Origin: Mesorhizobium sp.
GTDB lineage: Bacteria > Pseudomonadota > Alphaproteobacteria > Rhizobiales > Rhizobiaceae
Direction of reading: 5' to 3'
DNA: 10,117 nt
Assembly (NCBI GenBank): GCA_019509685.1
Contig: JAEKLU010000250.1
Location: forward strand, 1-10,117
Position numbers and translations under genes: made by a program. This document shows, in pieces, positions 6,924 to 10,117 of this stretch. Below the pieces are notes generated by a model that did not search any database, was not told the DNA's origin, and saw only the letters and a list, made by a program, of their open reading frames with translations. Positions within the stretch are counted from its first letter, which is position 1. The number at the start of each line of letters is the position of its first letter.

Positions 6924-7099
6924 TCACGAAGCGGTTAGCATAGTTTTGAATGCGCCGGTGGCACCTCGCCAGACTGTTTGTTGCGTGTTACCTGGCTCCT
7001 GCGATTTTGTTTGACCTCTCCCGCTAGGGAAGAAAGACTGCGGCGTCCCACCCCGACGTTGGCGCTTTTTGGAAAACGCCTCCGCAGAGGAAATGCCCA
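6924..7099. other. Leader region of the ior gene; no gene seen
   Basis: The gap from 6789 to 7099 is 311 bases; its first part is the palindrome and terminator. The rest (6924-7099) contains no convincing ORF and presumably holds the promoter of the oxidoreductase gene. TTGACC at 7011-7016 is a possible -35 element, but no good -10 follows at the proper distance. GGCG (7061-7064) and CGCC (7077-7080) can form a small hairpin with TTTT and AAAA inside. AGAGG (7086-7090) is the ribosome site for the ATG at 7100. Confidence 0.45.
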
Positions 7100-10000
7100 A
7101 TGACGCTGCACGATGTCGCGCTCGACGACAAGTTCGACCTTGGCAAGGAGCGCGTCTTTCTGTCGGGCGCGCAGGCCGTCGTGCGTATGCTTTTGATGCA
7201 GCGCGAACGCGACCGTCGCGCCGGCCTCAACACGGCCGGCTTCGTCTCCGGCTATCGCGGCTCGCCGCTCGGCGGCCTCGACATGCAACTGTGGCGGGCG
7301 AAGAAACAGCTCGCCGCGGCCGACATCGTCTTTCAGCCTGGTCTCAACGAGGAGCTCGCCGCCACCGCCTGCTGGGGCTCGCAGCAGACCGAATTGCTGG
7401 GCGAGGGCACGCATGACGGCGTCTTTTCGGTCTGGTACGGCAAGGGACCAGGCGTCGACAGGTCGGGCGACGTGTTCCGCCACGCCAATCTCGCCGGCTC
7501 GTCCAAGCATGGCGGCGTGCTTGCCCTGATGGGCGACGACCACATGGCCGAATCCTCGACCAATGCGCATGCCACCGAATTCCTGTTCGTCGACACCATG
7601 GTGCCGATCCTCAATCCGGCCGGCGTCCAGGAGATCGTCGACTACGGCCTATACGGCTTTGCCATGTCGCGTTTTGCCGGCACCTGGGCGGCGATCAAAT
7701 GCGTCAAGGACAACATCGAATCGACGGCTTCGGTCGACGCCTCGATTGAACGGCTGAACATCGTCATTCCCGAATTCGAGATGCCGCCGGGCGGCTTGAA
7801 CATCCGCCACGAGATCGACATGCTCGGCCAGGAAGAACGGCTGCATGAATACAAGCGCGCCGCCGCTTCCGCCTTCATCCACGCCAACGGGCTGAACCGC
7901 ATCGTCTATTCGGGTGGACGCAACCCCAAGCTCGGCATCATCACCATCGGCAAGAGCTATCTCGATGTCCGCCAGGCGCTGGAAGATATCGGCATCGACG
8001 AGGACGCCGCCGGGCGCATCGGCATCCGCCTGTTCAAGGTCGGCTGCCCATGGCCGCTCGACCTGCAGCACATTGCCGAGTTCGCGCGCGGCCTCGACAC
8101 CATCGTCGTCGTCGAGGAGAAGCGTTCGCTGATCGAGGTGCAGCTGCGCGAGAACCTCTACGGCACCGCCATGCAGCCGACGATCGTCGGCAAGAAGGAC
8201 GAGCGCGGCGACTGGCTGTTCCCGGCCAAGGGTGCGCTCGATCCCAACGAGATCGCCATCGCGCTCGGCGAACGGATCCTGCGCACCATCGGTGCCTCGG
8301 AAGAGATCGCCGCGAGGGTGGCGAAGCTGCGCCAGCTCCAGGCCATGCTTGCCGACACCGCCGATATCGGCTCGCGCACGCCCTTCTTCTGTTCGGGCTG
8401 CCCGCACAATTCCTCGACCAAAGTGCCGGATGGCTCGATCGCCGCCGCCGGCATCGGCTGCCATTTCATGGCGCTGTGGATGGACCGCAACACTGTCGGC
8501 TTCACGGCCATGGGCGGCGAGGGCGCGCAGTGGGTCGGCCAGGCGCCGTTCTCCAAGCGCGACCACATCTTCCAGAACCTCGGCGACGGCACCTACAACC
8601 ATTCCGGCGTTCTGGCGATCCGCTTCGCGCAGTCGAGCGGCGCCAACATCACCTACAAGATCCTCTACAACGATGCTGTCGCCATGACCGGTGGCCAGCC
8701 GCATGAGGGCGGACTCACCGTCGACATGATCGCGAGGCAAGTGCGCGCCGAAGGCGTCGACCGCATCGCCGTCGTCACCGACGAACCGGACAAATATGCC
8801 GGCAAGGCCGATTTCCCGGCCGGCACCACCATCCATCACCGCGACGATCTCGATCTCGTCCAGCGTGAGTTGCGAGATGTGAAGGGCGTTTCTGCTCTGA
8901 TTTACGACCAGACCTGCGCCGCCGAGAAGCGCCGCCGCCGCAAGCGCGGGACGTTCCCCGATCCCGACAAGCGCGTCTTCATCAACGAATTGGTCTGCGA
9001 AGGCTGCGGCGATTGCGGCGTGCAGTCGAACTGTGTTTCGATCCAGCCGGTCGAGACCGAGTTCGGTCGCAAGCGCCGCATCGACCAGTCGAGCTGCAAC
9101 AAGGATTTCTCCTGCGTCAACGGCTTCTGCCCGTCCTTCGTCACCGTGCATGGTGGCAAGATCCGCAAGGCCGAAGGCCTTGCCGGCAAGGCCGATCCGC
9201 TGGAAGGCGTGCCCGCGCCGGCAGAATTCCGCCTCGGCGACCAGGGCTGGGCGGCGATCATTGACGGCGTCGGCGGCACCGGCGTCGTCACCGTCGGCGC
9301 GGTGCTCGGCATGGCCGCGCATCTCGAAGGCAAGGGTTGCGGTATGATCGACATGGCGGGCCTCGCCCAGAAAGGCGGCTCGGTCTTCACCCATGTCCGC
9401 ATCGCCACGACGCCGGAAGACATCCACGCCATCCGCGTTTCGGCCGGCAAGGCCGATCTTGTCCTTGGCTGCGACCTCGTCGTCTCCGGCGCCAAGAAGG
9501 TGCTGGGTGCGGTGCGCGAAGGCCACACCATTTTCCTCGCCAACACGGCCGAAATCATGCCTGGCGAATTCACCCGCTCCGCCGACTTTTCACTGCCCGT
9601 CGAACGGCTGAAGAAGGCGATCCGCGCGGCCGCCGGCGACGACAAGGCGCATTTCTTCGATGCCACCCGTACCGCAACCGCGCTGTTCGGCAATTCGCTC
9701 GGCGCCAACATGTTCATGCTGGGCTTCGCTTTCCAGCACGGCGGCTTGCCGCTTTCGGCGCAAGCCGTTGAAAAAGCGATAGAATTGAATGGCGAAGCGG
9801 TGGCGATGAACATCGCGGCCTTTCGTTGGGGCCGCCGCGCCGCGCATCAGCCGGATTTCGTGCGCAATCTGGTCGGCCAGACGGGCAAGACGGCGCCCAA
9901 GCTCGCCGAAACGCTCGACGATGTCATCGCGCGTCGTGTCGCTTTCCTGACCGCCTACCAGAACGCTGCCTACGCCAGGCGCTATGCCGACCGCGTGGCG

Positions 10001-10117
10001 ATGGTGCGCGCGGCTGAAGCCGAAGCAGCGCCCGGTTCGACCGTTGTCACCGAGGCCGCCGCCAGAAACCTGTTCAAGCTGATGGCGATCAAGGACGAGT
10101 ACGAAGTGGCGCGACTC
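7100..10117 (+). CDS. Fused indolepyruvate/2-oxoacid:ferredoxin oxidoreductase (IorA-IorB fusion), 3' end outside window
   Basis: This enzyme converts aryl- or other 2-oxoacids to acyl-CoA and CO2, passing electrons to ferredoxin or a similar carrier. The frame is open for 1006 codons to the window edge; fused relatives are about 1150-1170 residues, so around 150 are missing. ATG 7100 has AGAGG 9 nt upstream; the ATG at 7093 is in another frame. Order of domains: N-terminal oxidoreductase domain with SGYRGSPLGGLD (50-61), GLNEELAAT (81-89) and GPGVDRSGD (116-124); a second domain; TPP-binding domain with CSGCPHNSST (431-440), GIGCHFMALWM (451-461), GDG (495-497) and a following YND (523-525); ferredoxin-like Cys set C633, C636, C639, C645, then C666, C672, C677; gamma domain with GVGGTGVVTVGAVL (723-736). 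The gene appears monocistronic within the window. The substrate could be indolepyruvate, phenylpyruvate or a branched 2-oxoacid. Confidence 0.93.
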   Translation, partial: MTLHDVALDDKFDLGKERVFLSGAQAVVRMLLMQRERDRRAGLNTAGFVSGYRGSPLGGLDMQLWRAKKQLAAADIVFQPGLNEELAATACWGSQQTELLGEGTHDGVFSVWYGKGPGVDRSGDVFRHANLAGSSKHGGVLALMGDDHMAESSTNAHATEFLFVDTMVPILNPAGVQEIVDYGLYGFAMSRFAGTWAAIKCVKDNIESTASVDASIERLNIVIPEFEMPPGGLNIRHEIDMLGQEERLHEYKRAAASAFIHANGLNRIVYSGGRNPKLGIITIGKSYLDVRQALEDIGIDEDAAGRIGIRLFKVGCPWPLDLQHIAEFARGLDTIVVVEEKRSLIEVQLRENLYGTAMQPTIVGKKDERGDWLFPAKGALDPNEIAIALGERILRTIGASEEIAARVAKLRQLQAMLADTADIGSRTPFFCSGCPHNSSTKVPDGSIAAAGIGCHFMALWMDRNTVGFTAMGGEGAQWVGQAPFSKRDHIFQNLGDGTYNHSGVLAIRFAQSSGANITYKILYNDAVAMTGGQPHEGGLTVDMIARQVRAEGVDRIAVVTDEPDKYAGKADFPAGTTIHHRDDLDLVQRELRDVKGVSALIYDQTCAAEKRRRRKRGTFPDPDKRVFINELVCEGCGDCGVQSNCVSIQPVETEFGRKRRIDQSSCNKDFSCVNGFCPSFVTVHGGKIRKAEGLAGKADPLEGVPAPAEFRLGDQGWAAIIDGVGGTGVVTVGAVLGMAAHLEGKGCGMIDMAGLAQKGGSVFTHVRIATTPEDIHAIRVSAGKADLVLGCDLVVSGAKKVLGAVREGHTIFLANTAEIMPGEFTRSADFSLPVERLKKAIRAAAGDDKAHFFDATRTATALFGNSLGANMFMLGFAFQHGGLPLSAQAVEKAIELNGEAVAMNIAAFRWGRRAAHQPDFVRNLVGQTGKTAPKLAETLDDVIARRVAFLTAYQNAAYARRYADRVAMVRAAEAEAAPGSTVVTEAAARNLFKLMAIKDEYEVARL

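Noticed and set aside
7649..9526. 625-codon open frame on the minus strand
   Set aside because: It lies wholly antisense to the ior gene, which has clear domain motifs throughout. Long antisense frames are expected in high-GC codon-biased genes, and its translation shows no recognisable family.

Overview
The window looks like a chromosomal metabolic region of a GC-rich alphaproteobacterium, most likely a rhizobial relative such as Mesorhizobium. This is an inference from high GC, codon usage, TRAP and ABC importer genes, a CGNR-type regulator, an aerobic fused indolepyruvate oxidoreductase, and intergenic palindromes resembling the RIME mosaic elements of Rhizobiales. No phage, transposase, CRISPR or RNA gene was recognised.

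Left part (1-4563): the 3' end of a TRAP-transporter substrate-binding protein gene lies on the + strand. It converges on a minus-strand operon that reads dctQ-like small permease (4465-3860), dctM-like large permease (3863-2073) and zinc-dependent medium-chain alcohol/polyol dehydrogenase (2061-1033). The permease genes overlap by 4 nt and the dehydrogenase follows 11 nt later, so the three are probably translated from one message. Together with the convergent binding protein they make a complete periplasmic-protein-dependent secondary importer with an oxidoreductase that could process the imported substrate. Between the convergent ends sit two inverted copies of a RIME-like palindrome (793-987).

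Middle part (4571-6923): a minus-strand gene for a LivH-type branched-chain amino acid ABC permease ends at a hairpin terminator and has no LivM, LivG, LivF or binding-protein gene beside it. Divergent from it is an ABATE/CGNR zinc-finger protein gene, overlapping by 8 nt a gene for a small predicted lipoprotein of unknown function. The 94-bp livH/CGNR gap holds a clear inverted repeat that is a good operator candidate. The lipoprotein gene is followed by a REP-like palindrome and a strong terminator hairpin flanked by A- and T-rich runs.

Right part (7100-10117): the first 1006 codons of a large + strand gene for a fused indolepyruvate (2-oxoacid):ferredoxin oxidoreductase, open at the window edge. 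It carries alpha/beta thiamine-diphosphate, ferredoxin-like and gamma domains on one chain.

Most of the region is ordinary metabolism. The points most worth a second look are the orphan LivH with its divergent regulator and operator, the repeat-bearing proline-rich tail on the TRAP large permease, the convergent split of the TRAP system, the regulator-coupled lipoprotein, and the structured intergenic DNA.
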